Shown: positions 6,415-12,697 of the stretch, one piece after another
How positions within the stretch are numbered: the first letter of the stretch is position 1
How the letters are laid out: every line of letters begins with the position of its first letter
Source of the DNA: JAUVXJ01 sp034430275
GTDB taxonomy: Bacteria > Chloroflexota > Anaerolineae > UBA7937 > B3-Chlor
Reading direction: 5' to 3'
NCBI GenBank assembly: GCA_034430275.1
Contig: DAOUEW010000059.1
Coordinates: 1 to 12,697 of the forward strand
Length of the DNA: 12,697 nucleotides
Program-made: the position numbers and the translations under genes
The notes under the pieces: model-generated
Databases searched by the model: none
Seen by the model: only the letters and a program-made list of their open reading frames with translations
What the model was told of the DNA's origin: nothing

Positions 6415-6472
6415 GCCCTGCCTTCTCCGCCGGACACGCCGTCGTGAGACGTCAATGGAGCGGGAGGGAAAG

Positions 6473-6667
6473 ATGAGTTTCTGGGAGTGGAAGCAGAAGA
6501 GATGGTACGTGTTTCTAATCTCCTCAGTACTCGGGATCGGGGCGGCGGCAGTTGTCGGCCTACTGTTCTTCTACCAGCTGGTTAGATACGCGTGGATACC
6601 GGCTGTCCTGCTGGGATACGGCGCAAGCTACATCATGTACAAAGCGGAGTATCCGGGGGAGGAGTGA
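6473..6667 (+). CDS. Small two-helix membrane protein, unknown function
   Basis: This 64-residue protein begins MSFWEWKQKRWYVF. It has a first hydrophobic helix at about 13-35 (ending LLFFY), a second at about 40-55 and a short charged tail KAEYPGEE. The basic segment KQKR before helix 1 suggests the N-terminus is cytoplasmic, with a hairpin through the membrane. I prefer the ATG at 6473 over the in-frame ATG at 6455, because GGAGG (6463-6467) lies 5 bases before 6473 and would otherwise be inside the coding region. I do not recognise a family. It is the last rightward gene before the convergent LysM protein gene, 43 bases away, with no terminator visible between them. It may be co-transcribed with the TPR gene. 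Confidence 0.65.
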   Translation: MSFWEWKQKRWYVFLISSVLGIGAAAVVGLLFFYQLVRYAWIPAVLLGYGASYIMYKAEYPGEE

Positions 6668-6710
6668 CCCCTTGTCTCTGACCCCGAGCTCTTTGCCCTC
6701 GTAGGGACCG

Positions 6711-8945
6711 CTACAGAATGGAGCCCCCAGTGTTCGGCCCCCGAACCCTCACCCTGAGCTTCGAGTAGACACCGTCACCGCCGCTGGCCAGGTCGAACTC
6801 CTGGTCGAACGTCAACCACCTGTCCAGCGGCATGGTAATGGTGCGGCTGGCGTACTGGAACTTCCTCGGCTCACCCCACCGACCCATGTAATAGAACCAG
6901 GAACCCACCTTCAGGGTGGGATCTGACTCCTGGATAGCCACCATCAGGGTGTCCCCCTTGTGCTCGTCGATCTGGGCGATCGGATACACCCCGCAGGTCA
7001 GCACGAACCGCCAGTTGGAGTAGTAGCTCTTCCTCTGCTTGTCATTGGCGTAGAGGGTCCACCATGCGCCCACATCGCCACAGTTAGGGCAGGTGTAGTG
7101 GATGTAGTAGTTCTCCGCGCAAGAGATGTCGAGCTCCTTGAACTGGACTTCGACCATGACGGGGCACGCCCAACTGTGGAAGTCGTAGGGGGCGCTGAGG
7201 GGCGATTGGGCGTCCCCGGCCAGGGCGACCACCTGCCAGCGGTAAGTCTTGCCGCAGAAGGTGACCAGCTTCACTTCCATCCCGCGTGTGTCACCCCCGG
7301 ACAGCGTCTTGAACGGAGACCCGTTCAGATACACGGTGAAGCCGGTGATCTTGCTCTGGTCACCGGTCCAGTGCCAGTAGAGAGTGGTGGTGCTCGATCC
7401 AGGTATCCCCGGGATGGTCCTGGTGAGCAGATCCAGGTCGTAGGGAGCAGGCAGGGTGGGGTCTTCGTAGCCGTAGGTGGTCTCCTGGCCCGCGCCACTG
7501 TCGCCACCCACCAAGGTCACGGCATAGCCGATCTCGAAGCCGGATCCGGCGAGGGCCAGCCTGGTGCCATCCCACTGGCTGGAGACGCTGCCATCGCTGA
7601 AGGTGCCCAGCTTGTCCAGGGCATCACCCGACCAGCCCCAGCACTCTCCCTGGACTTTGAACACTCCATCCGACGGAATTGGGACCACGAACTTCTTGCT
7701 GCCGGAAGCCCAGGTAGAGATGTCGCCCTGACCATGCTGCACCCGTATGAAAGACGAGTCATCCGCAGGGATACGGCCCTCGGGCGTTTCCTCCAGCGAC
7801 AGATAGCAGTACACCCTGTCATAGCCCCCCCTGACGCTCATGTCCAGGGCCTCCACCTCCAGGCGTGTGGAGGAATTCGTGGGGCACCGAGGCTCGATCT
7901 CCAGCCACACGATGTTGCTGGGCTGGCTTCCGAAGGATCCCACCGCTTCCACCCAGAAGCTCAAGCCGCCCGTCAAGGGTGCCGGGAACTCGTACCAGGC
8001 CGCCCCACCCGCAGCAGGGCTCAGCTTGGCGATGAGCCATCGGGACCCGGACTGAGGAGCCATCCAGACCTCGTACCGCGTCTCATCATCGGCGTTGTCG
8101 TTCCAGCGCAGCCGCACCATGCAGTTATCCACGACGCCTTGTAGCCCGTCGGGCGCAACGGGTGGCTCCAGATGGGCTATCGCCAGCGTCGGGACCCAGG
8201 AAGTACTCGGAATCGTGGCTGGTGGGATGACCTGCAGGGGGGGTCCGTCGGGCATGGTCACGGCACCACCGCTCGGCGTACTGGGGCCAACGGGAGGAGT
8301 CCCGGACGCCGAGGGCGACACTGAAGGCCCGACGGACGCGGGGGGAGCTTCTTCGAGACGTGCCGGGACGGTGATAACGGACCCGACCTGAAGGTCTCCC
8401 TGTCCCACGTCGGGGTTGAGGTCCCTCAGGGTCTCCGGCTCGACGTCGCGGGCTATCGCGATGTCCGTTATCGTCTGGCCGGGCTCCACGAGCACCGCTT
8501 CGAGCGTCTCTTCCGCGACATCCTCACCCCAGACCCCGATAGGCTCGCTCTGCCCGACCAGGCCCGCGCTGTTGACCGCGCGAACGAAGATCTGTTGTGG
8601 TCCCTCCTGTGCCAGGACGCCAAAGTGGGCGTAGAAGGCGGAAGCAGCCTCGGGCTCCTCTACCTCCTCGGTGTCAACCAACAGGCCGTCCAGCCACAAT
8701 TCCACCCGTGTGATGGGAGTATCTCCAGATGCCGTGGCCGAGATGAGAACGTGGCTTCCGGCTGCCACCGTGGTCCCCGGGAGAGGCTCTGTGATGTAGA
8801 CCGTGGGCGGGCTGTGGTGCAAGCGTGCCTGTGCCAGCATGTACTGGTAGCCGACCGTCAGCCCACAGAGGCCGCAGAGCAGGAGCACGGCCACCGAGGA
8901 GAGGACAATCACCATTCGCTTGACAGGACCAGGATGCTTGTTCAC
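6711..8945 (-). CDS. Membrane-anchored LysM / Ig-like / FN3-like surface protein
   Basis: This 744-residue envelope protein has a basic N-terminus and one hydrophobic helix (11-32) that is either an anchor or an uncleaved signal. An Ig-like domain follows (47-136; VELWLDGLLVDTEE is typical of bacterial Ig repeats). Next is a LysM domain (150-194; VEPGQTITDIAIARDVEPET, LNPD, LQVGSVITVP) that should bind peptidoglycan or related glycans, then a Pro/Ser/Thr linker (197-260). Beyond it lie an FN3-like domain (262-350), an unassigned beta-rich region (360-478), a second FN3-like domain (496-590) and a C-terminal beta-rich domain (596-744) containing a CPNC motif. The start is GTG at 8945 with GGAG 7 bases upstream (8956-8953). 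The 117 bases to the lipoprotein gene upstream contain no clear promoter, so the two probably form an operon. The role may be adhesion or cell-wall association; no enzymatic domain is recognised. Confidence 0.8.
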   Translation of the reverse strand: MNKHPGPVKRMVIVLSSVAVLLLCGLCGLTVGYQYMLAQARLHHSPPTVYITEPLPGTTVAAGSHVLISATASGDTPITRVELWLDGLLVDTEEVEEPEAASAFYAHFGVLAQEGPQQIFVRAVNSAGLVGQSEPIGVWGEDVAEETLEAVLVEPGQTITDIAIARDVEPETLRDLNPDVGQGDLQVGSVITVPARLEEAPPASVGPSVSPSASGTPPVGPSTPSGGAVTMPDGPPLQVIPPATIPSTSWVPTLAIAHLEPPVAPDGLQGVVDNCMVRLRWNDNADDETRYEVWMAPQSGSRWLIAKLSPAAGGAAWYEFPAPLTGGLSFWVEAVGSFGSQPSNIVWLEIEPRCPTNSSTRLEVEALDMSVRGGYDRVYCYLSLEETPEGRIPADDSSFIRVQHGQGDISTWASGSKKFVVPIPSDGVFKVQGECWGWSGDALDKLGTFSDGSVSSQWDGTRLALAGSGFEIGYAVTLVGGDSGAGQETTYGYEDPTLPAPYDLDLLTRTIPGIPGSSTTTLYWHWTGDQSKITGFTVYLNGSPFKTLSGGDTRGMEVKLVTFCGKTYRWQVVALAGDAQSPLSAPYDFHSWACPVMVEVQFKELDISCAENYYIHYTCPNCGDVGAWWTLYANDKQRKSYYSNWRFVLTCGVYPIAQIDEHKGDTLMVAIQESDPTLKVGSWFYYMGRWGEPRKFQYASRTITMPLDRWLTFDQEFDLASGGDGVYSKLRVRVRGPNTGGSIL

Positions 8946-9062
8946 GACCGTACTCCATCACTACTGATTGCAGGTGTTGCTCCGAGAAGGGCAGTACCGC
9001 TGGCGGCCCCACTCACAAAGATGCTGTGCCCACGTTGGAGCGTCTCTGAAGCACCCCCGGCC

Positions 9063-10685
9063 TCACGTACCCCCCGGAGTGTCTTTGGTGAACGTCTCCG
9101 AATGTGTGTTGTTGCCTGGGTTGGGATCGTTGAAGGGCACCGCTATCGAGCAAGTCATGGTGTACTGGTAGCTGGGCAACTCCATGCTGATGCCGGTGCT
9201 GAAGGAGTAGGTCTGCCCACGGCTCAGATTGCCGATGGGCACGGCGATAGGACCCTCCTGACCAGATACGTCGATTCCCTCTATGAGGTCCCTGCTGGTC
9301 CACTGACAGGAGATCTGGATCGTTGCGTTGTTGATCGTCCCAGGCCCGCGGTTGGTCAGCTCGGCGCCAAGTGGCCCGTGAAGGCTCTGCGCGTAGAGAT
9401 CGGTGAGAGCCAGGTCGGTGCCGGATGGCGTAGGGGAGGCCGGGTTGACCACGACGGTCACTTCTGCCGTGGCCGGCCCGCCGCAGCCCGTGGCAGTCAT
9501 GACGTACGTAGTGGTCCTGTTGGGACTGACCTGCCGGCTGCCCGGAGAGCCAACCTCGCCCAGGCCGGGTTCTATGATCACCGAGGCCACCAGAATGTCG
9601 CTGTTCCCGTTGGTCACCTTACCCCACTCCAACGTAGTTGTCTCGCCAGCGTTGATCGTGCTGGGGTTGGCCCGGAAGTAGGAGATCACGGGAGCTCCAG
9701 CACACCCGGGTGCGCTCGTGGGTGCGGGAGGTGCCACGGTGGTCCGCGTAGGCTGCGGACTGGGCCCGACAGACCGAGTGGGTCGCGGAGACGGCTCGGC
9801 AGAGGGCGTTTGCCGTTGCGCCGACTCTACCTGGAGCGTCACCGTCCTCGTCGTCTGGAAGCCATCGGGGGCCTCCACCGCGAGCTCGTAGGTTGTGGTG
9901 GTGGCAGGACACACCTGCTGCTGTCCAGTATGGGGGACCTCAGACCCCTCGACAAGCGTGGTCCACTCCGCGGGAGCGCCCACCTCCCAGATCAGCGTCG
10001 CGCATCCGCCTGGGGCGATGGCGTCCGGATCCACAACGAAGAAGATCCCTACTTCCTCTGGCGCGCCCTCCACGTGGAGAGTCACCGAACGAGCCTGGCC
10101 CCACTCAGGCACCGCCAGTTCGTAGCTGATGGTCTCCGGTGGACACACCTCTCGCTCTCCCGCGGGTGTCACGCCTTCGCCATCGAGAAGGGCTTCGACG
10201 GGGGGATTGACCTCCCAGCGCAGGACCGCGCACGCACCTGGAGCGATGAGTTCGGGCTCCACCAGGAAGAGTATCTCGCCTTCGTCCCTTTCAGCCGGCA
10301 CAGTCGGCGAGGGTGTGGGCAACTCGCCCACCGTCACCACCGACGTGGCTTCCGAGCCCACGTTGCCCGCACTGTCCGTGGCCCGGGCGCGGACAGTGTA
10401 GGTACCGGGTTCGGTAGGGGTCCAGCCCGCTGTCGCATCGCCAAGGCGCCCCCCACTAGCAGGAACGGTGGCCAGGGGATCTTCGTCGATGGAGAACTCG
10501 AAGCTGGCTACGCCGTCGGCGTCGGAGGCATGGGCCAGGATGGTGACGGGACCGAGAGGAAGATGGGAGCCATCGAGAGGGCGGTCCAGCCAGGTCATAG
10601 GCCCCTGTCCTGGGGCAGCGCAGGAGGCAACCAGGAAAAGACTGATAAGGAGCACCCCAATGGAGCAGAAGATGGATCGTCTCAT
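9063..10685 (-). CDS. Ig-repeat lipoprotein with CARDB-like C-terminus
   Basis: This 540-residue protein has a lipoprotein signal peptide: basic MRR, a hydrophobic core, and lipobox VASC with C22 as the lipidated residue. Domain 1 (29-119) is a bacterial Ig-like domain ending YTVRARATDSAGNVGSEATSVVTV. Three repeats of one fold follow at about 136-206, 211-287 and 331-412, each with a P-x-x-I-x-x-G start, L-x-W and T-x-x-Y-x-(L/M) near the end. The first two have a Cys pair (C152/C181 and C228/C259) that could form a disulfide; the third lacks it. A Pro/Thr/Ser linker (289-326) precedes repeat 3. Residues 424-534 resemble a CARDB domain (DLALTDLYAQ, LTNRGPGT, NDPNPGNNTHSE). It is likely exposed on the cell surface for binding or adhesion; the ligand is unknown. 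The ATG at 10685 has GGAGG (10695-10691) upstream. It is first in a probable operon with the LysM protein. Confidence 0.82.
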   Translation of the reverse strand: MRRSIFCSIGVLLISLFLVASCAAPGQGPMTWLDRPLDGSHLPLGPVTILAHASDADGVASFEFSIDEDPLATVPASGGRLGDATAGWTPTEPGTYTVRARATDSAGNVGSEATSVVTVGELPTPSPTVPAERDEGEILFLVEPELIAPGACAVLRWEVNPPVEALLDGEGVTPAGEREVCPPETISYELAVPEWGQARSVTLHVEGAPEEVGIFFVVDPDAIAPGGCATLIWEVGAPAEWTTLVEGSEVPHTGQQQVCPATTTTYELAVEAPDGFQTTRTVTLQVESAQRQTPSAEPSPRPTRSVGPSPQPTRTTVAPPAPTSAPGCAGAPVISYFRANPSTINAGETTTLEWGKVTNGNSDILVASVIIEPGLGEVGSPGSRQVSPNRTTTYVMTATGCGGPATAEVTVVVNPASPTPSGTDLALTDLYAQSLHGPLGAELTNRGPGTINNATIQISCQWTSRDLIEGIDVSGQEGPIAVPIGNLSRGQTYSFSTGISMELPSYQYTMTCSIAVPFNDPNPGNNTHSETFTKDTPGGT

Positions 10686-10707
10686 TGCCCCCTCCTCATC
10701 TATGAAA

Positions 10708-10732
10708 ACGTCTCAGTCGCCTACTAAGACGT
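10708..10732 (-). promoter_or_regulatory. 10-bp hairpin in the leader of the Ig-repeat lipoprotein
   Basis: On the minus strand ACGTCTTAGT, loop AGGCG and ACTGAGACGT form a 10-bp stem with a single G-U wobble. Three further T residues follow, then about 12 bases later the ribosome binding site. It lies downstream of the candidate leftward promoter, so it would be in the 5' leader. It could be an attenuator-like stem, an mRNA-stabilising 5' structure or, as DNA, an operator. The U-tract is short for an efficient terminator. Confidence 0.5.
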
Positions 10733-10785
10733 GCCGTAGAGATACGACGTGGACGGAAGAGCCCGCAGTAAGGGGCTTGAGTAGT

Positions 10786-10814
10786 AGAATAGCACCTACG
10801 CTGTTCGCGCGCAA
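10786..10814 (-). promoter_or_regulatory. Candidate promoter of the lipoprotein/LysM operon
   Basis: The minus strand reads TTGCGC (10814-10809), a 17-base spacer, and TATTCT (10791-10786) preceded by TGC, an extended -10. The start of transcription would be near 10779, leaving a leader of about 95 bases that includes the hairpin at 10732-10708. Confidence 0.45.
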
Positions 10815-10877
10815 GCGGGGTCGCCACTGGCACGTTAGGGTCCCGTGGTACCGTTCGCTGCGATTCCCAAACGGGCC

Positions 10878-10906
10878 TTGCTGTGTACCCCCTGAAGTGG
10901 TACGAT
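10878..10906 (+). promoter_or_regulatory. Promoter of the PsbP-like membrane protein gene
   Basis: TTGCTG (10878-10883), a 17-base spacer and TACGAT (10901-10906), preceded by TGG (extended -10), together make one of the best promoter matches in the window. The predicted start near 10913 leaves a leader of about 157 bases before the ATG at 11070. Confidence 0.55.
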
Positions 10907-10943
10907 AGCATTGCCGTGGTCGACCAATTGCCACGCCGACGAC

Positions 10944-10956
10944 GTGACGTTGTCAC
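10944..10956. repeat. Short perfect inverted repeat GTGAC-GTT-GTCAC
   Basis: Two perfect 5-base arms lie about 30-45 bases downstream of the predicted transcription start of the rightward gene. The repeat could be an operator or a small leader hairpin. It is short enough to occur by chance. Confidence 0.3.
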
Positions 10957-11069
10957 CTGCCGACCATCCTGGCCATCCATGTTCTGCTCTGCACATAGTG
11001 GTTGTCCCCGGCCGACGGCGGGACGGGGGTCAGGCTGCCGCTAGGGCGCGAGACGAAAGGAGGATGGAG

Positions 11070-12221
11070 ATGAATGTCGAGGGACCCGGGACCAAGACGC
11101 CAGCCGAACTGATCATGGAACTCCAGAACGGTGCCAGGCTCGTGGTCTTCCACTACTGCGTTTCCTTGTTGGTGGTGACCTTCAAACGCAGCTCTGACGT
11201 CTACCTGGTCAAGCCTGGCGAGAGCGCCCTGCGCAAGGGCATGGGCTACACGCTCCTCTCCCTGTTGCTAGGCTGGTGGGGAATCCCCTGGGGACTGATC
11301 TACACGCTGGAGAGCATCGTGATCAACCTTCAGGGGGGCAGAGACGTGACCCAGGAAGTGGTCGCTGCCCTGTTGCCCGCGGCTTCGGCCCAGGAGAAAG
11401 CAGAGTTGGAGCGACTGGTACCTCAAGCCGCAGACGGGAGACCGGGTGTCACCATGGACGAGTTCAGCAAGGCCGTCTCGGCTGGCGAGCCGTTCCCAGC
11501 CGAACGGCCCGAGCCAGGGGCCCGGAGGCGCCAGATACTGGGGCTCGCCGCCCTGGCAGCGGTGGGGCTGGGAGTGGTGGCCCTGGCGATCGTGGGCCTA
11601 GCACAGTGGAGTCAGCGCACGGACAGCCTACAGGCGGGAGTCTGGGGCTTGCCCGCACAGGCCACCGCCACATGGGAAGCGAGGCTCGCCAAACCAGCAC
11701 CCACGGTAGCGCCGGGCTACGTCTCCTACACCAATGAAGATCACGGCTTCTGCGTTCACCACCCCGAGGGGTGGCTGGTGGACGTGAGGGACATGAGGGA
11801 TCCCGAGACGGGCGAGGTCACGTCCAGGCTTGTGAGCTTCAGCGCCCCAACGGAAGGACCCGAGGGCATGCTGGACATCTGGGTACAGAGTATCACGGTA
11901 ACCAACGCTTTGCCCCAGCCCACTCCCACGGACCAGCAGTACCTTGAACTGATCGGAAACGTGTTCATTGAGGAGCAAGAGCGCGAGCCGCTGGAAGAGA
12001 CGTCTTTGATGGATGTGGATGGCTGTAGGGCTGCCCAAGTCGTATACTCCTTCACAGATCCCTACGTTGCGGAGCCGATGGTCGGGCACGGAACCATCTT
12101 CTACGTGGAAGACCGCACCTTCTTCTTCATCGAAGGAGTGGCGATCAGCGAGAACCACGAGGAGCTGCGCAGCGTCTACGATCGCTTCCTTGCCAGTTTC
12201 CGGGTGCTGCCTGTGCCGTGA
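11070..12221 (+). CDS. Multi-helix membrane protein with extracytoplasmic PsbP/LpqN-like domain
   Basis: This 383-residue protein has two halves. The N-terminal part (about 12-100) is a compact hydrophobic module: ELIMELQNGARLVVFHYCVS, a hydrophobic segment, RSSDVYLVKPGES, then a GWWGIPWGLIYT helix region and GGRDVT. I have the impression of similar modules in uncharacterised membrane proteins of other bacteria but cannot name the family. A charged cytoplasmic-looking linker (104-153) leads to a clear transmembrane helix (155-178). The C-terminal part (214-383; YVSYTNEDHGFCVHHPEGW, then GRAAQVVY-like CRAAQVVYSF and FFFIEGVA, RFLASFRVL) has the pattern of PsbP/Mog1/LpqN-like domains, which bind small ligands or partners outside the membrane. 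The start is ATG 11070, because AGGAGG (11058-11063) lies 6 bases before it; the ATG at 11064 abuts the ribosome binding site. It is a possible sensor or envelope-maintenance protein, unproven. Confidence 0.75.
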   Translation: MNVEGPGTKTPAELIMELQNGARLVVFHYCVSLLVVTFKRSSDVYLVKPGESALRKGMGYTLLSLLLGWWGIPWGLIYTLESIVINLQGGRDVTQEVVAALLPAASAQEKAELERLVPQAADGRPGVTMDEFSKAVSAGEPFPAERPEPGARRRQILGLAALAAVGLGVVALAIVGLAQWSQRTDSLQAGVWGLPAQATATWEARLAKPAPTVAPGYVSYTNEDHGFCVHHPEGWLVDVRDMRDPETGEVTSRLVSFSAPTEGPEGMLDIWVQSITVTNALPQPTPTDQQYLELIGNVFIEEQEREPLEETSLMDVDGCRAAQVVYSFTDPYVAEPMVGHGTIFYVEDRTFFFIEGVAISENHEELRSVYDRFLASFRVLPVP

Positions 12222-12355
12222 GGGAGCCGCCTTCATAGGTGAGGACGCGGGGCACAGACACCTTCGCTTTCAGGCCTGCGAGTCAAGCAACTTCTTCCCC
12301 GCTCCTATCGTCTAATCTGCAGCACAAGAAAACACGTGGGGATGGAGATCCGCAG

Positions 12356-12697
12356 ATGAAGAAAAGGTTTGGAGAGTTAGCCATGAACATGAGCGTACTG
12401 GTGGCGGTCCTGGCGCTCCTAGTGATGGCGGGCATCAGCGGCTGCTCGGCACAGTCCGTCCTGGCTCTCGAGGGCGACGATGACGGCCGGGAGATCACGC
12501 TCCAGAAAGGGCAGAATCTGACCATCAAGCTCGAGGGCAACCCAACCACGGGCTACTCCTGGGAGATCGTGGAGACCGAGGGGGCGATCCTGCAACAGGT
12601 TGGCGAGCCGGAGTTCGAGGCTGAGTCAGATCTGCTTGGCGCTCCCGGAACGCAGACCCTGCGCTTCGAGGCCGTGGAGACGGGCCAGATGGAGCTG
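12356..12697 (+). CDS. Chagasin-family (I42) protease-inhibitor lipoprotein, 3' truncated by window
   Basis: This 114-codon open frame continues past the window end. Residues 1-30 are a lipoprotein signal: MKKR start, hydrophobic core LVAVLALLVMAG, lipobox ISGC with C30 lipidated. The mature part has GREITLQKGQNLTIKLEGNP followed by TTGYSWEI (64-71): NPTTGYSW is the hallmark loop of chagasin-like inhibitors, which block papain-family cysteine proteases. The next inhibitor loop appears as GAPGTQTLRFEAVETG (95-110). The third (RPW-like) loop would lie beyond the end. The start ATG 12356 has GGAG (12344-12347) 8 bases upstream; ATG 12383 also has GGAG (12371-12374) 8 bases upstream, but the longer form gives a better signal peptide n-region. 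It lies 134 bases after the PsbP-like gene, in the same direction. Its target could be a host, predator or own protease; not determinable here. Confidence 0.85.
   Translation, partial: MKKRFGELAMNMSVLVAVLALLVMAGISGCSAQSVLALEGDDDGREITLQKGQNLTIKLEGNPTTGYSWEIVETEGAILQQVGEPEFEAESDLLGAPGTQTLRFEAVETGQMEL

Larger units (their letters stand above)
10686..11069. other. Divergent intergenic region with promoters in both directions
   Basis: This 384-base region separates the start codons of the Ig-repeat lipoprotein (leftward) and the PsbP-like membrane protein (rightward). I find no gene in it; frames crossing it have no family resemblance or well-placed ribosome binding site. It contains a leader hairpin (10708-10732), a leftward promoter (10786-10814), a rightward promoter (10878-10906) and a small inverted repeat (10944-10956). 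The two transcripts would begin about 130 bases apart, so shared regulation is possible. Confidence 0.6.

Noticed and set aside
6455..6472. Earlier ATG at 6455 for the small membrane protein
   Set aside because: The extra codons (MEREGK) are encoded by the ribosome binding site GGGAGGG itself, which is well placed for the ATG at 6473.
6960..8144. 394-codon plus-strand open frame inside the LysM protein gene
   Set aside because: It is antisense to the FN3-like domains, with a repetitive His/Gly/Arg composition and no ribosome binding site or recognisable motif.
8595..10727. 710-codon plus-strand open frame spanning both surface-protein genes
   Set aside because: It lies antisense to two genes with clear signal peptides and domain patterns. 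Its translation is Arg/Gly/His-rich with no family resemblance and it crosses the gap between the two genes. Long antisense frames are expected in GC-rich DNA.
10785..10790. TAGAAT on the plus strand as a second rightward promoter
   Set aside because: No -35 at 16-18 bases and no TG extension. The same bases fit better as the leftward extended -10 TATTCT.
10911..11069. Upstream extension of the PsbP-like membrane protein to an ATG at 10911
   Set aside because: It would start right at the predicted transcription start, has an unlikely amino-acid content, and ignores the AGGAGG placed 6 bases before the ATG at 11070.

Overview
This GC-rich window looks like a bacterial chromosome segment. The best phylum guess is Chloroflexota. 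The guess rests on an OBG/TGS GTPase with an MP-x-NL-x-PEY N-terminus, LysM/Ig-like surface proteins with Pro/Ser/Thr linkers, a TPR-DUF2007 protein, and -10 elements of the GGTATAAT type. It is an inference from gene content, not a phylogenetic placement. I saw no rRNA, tRNA, CRISPR array, insertion sequence or phage gene.

Left part (1-2.8 kb, minus strand). The first 56 bases hold the start of a VOC (glyoxalase/dioxygenase-fold) gene that runs off the window. Upstream of it are a strong ribosome binding site and a candidate promoter whose -10 lies inside a perfect inverted repeat. Next comes a two-gene operon with a 4-base start/stop overlap: a class I adenylate-forming acyl-CoA ligase followed by an amidohydrolase-2-fold protein. 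This suggests catabolism of an organic acid that is activated as a CoA thioester. Both proteins depart from the textbook catalytic motifs.

Central part (3.0-6.7 kb, plus strand). A two-subunit Fe-S (class I) fumarate hydratase comes first; its beta subunit starts at a TTG that overlaps the alpha stop codon. It is followed by an OBG-type GTPase with a TGS domain whose promoter lies almost on top of the start codon, then a TPR-DUF2007-zinc ribbon protein, then a 64-residue two-helix membrane protein. Three short perfect stem-loops sit side by side between the last two genes.

Right part (6.7-12.7 kb). This is a cell-envelope region. Two minus-strand genes encode a membrane-anchored LysM/Ig/FN3-like protein and an Ig-repeat lipoprotein with a CARDB-like end. 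A 384-base divergent intergenic region carries promoters in both directions and a 10-bp leader hairpin. Rightward genes follow: a multi-helix membrane protein with an extracytoplasmic PsbP/LpqN-like domain, and a chagasin-type (I42) protease-inhibitor lipoprotein cut by the window end. The four envelope genes may form a surface module, but this is suggested only by proximity and shared localisation.
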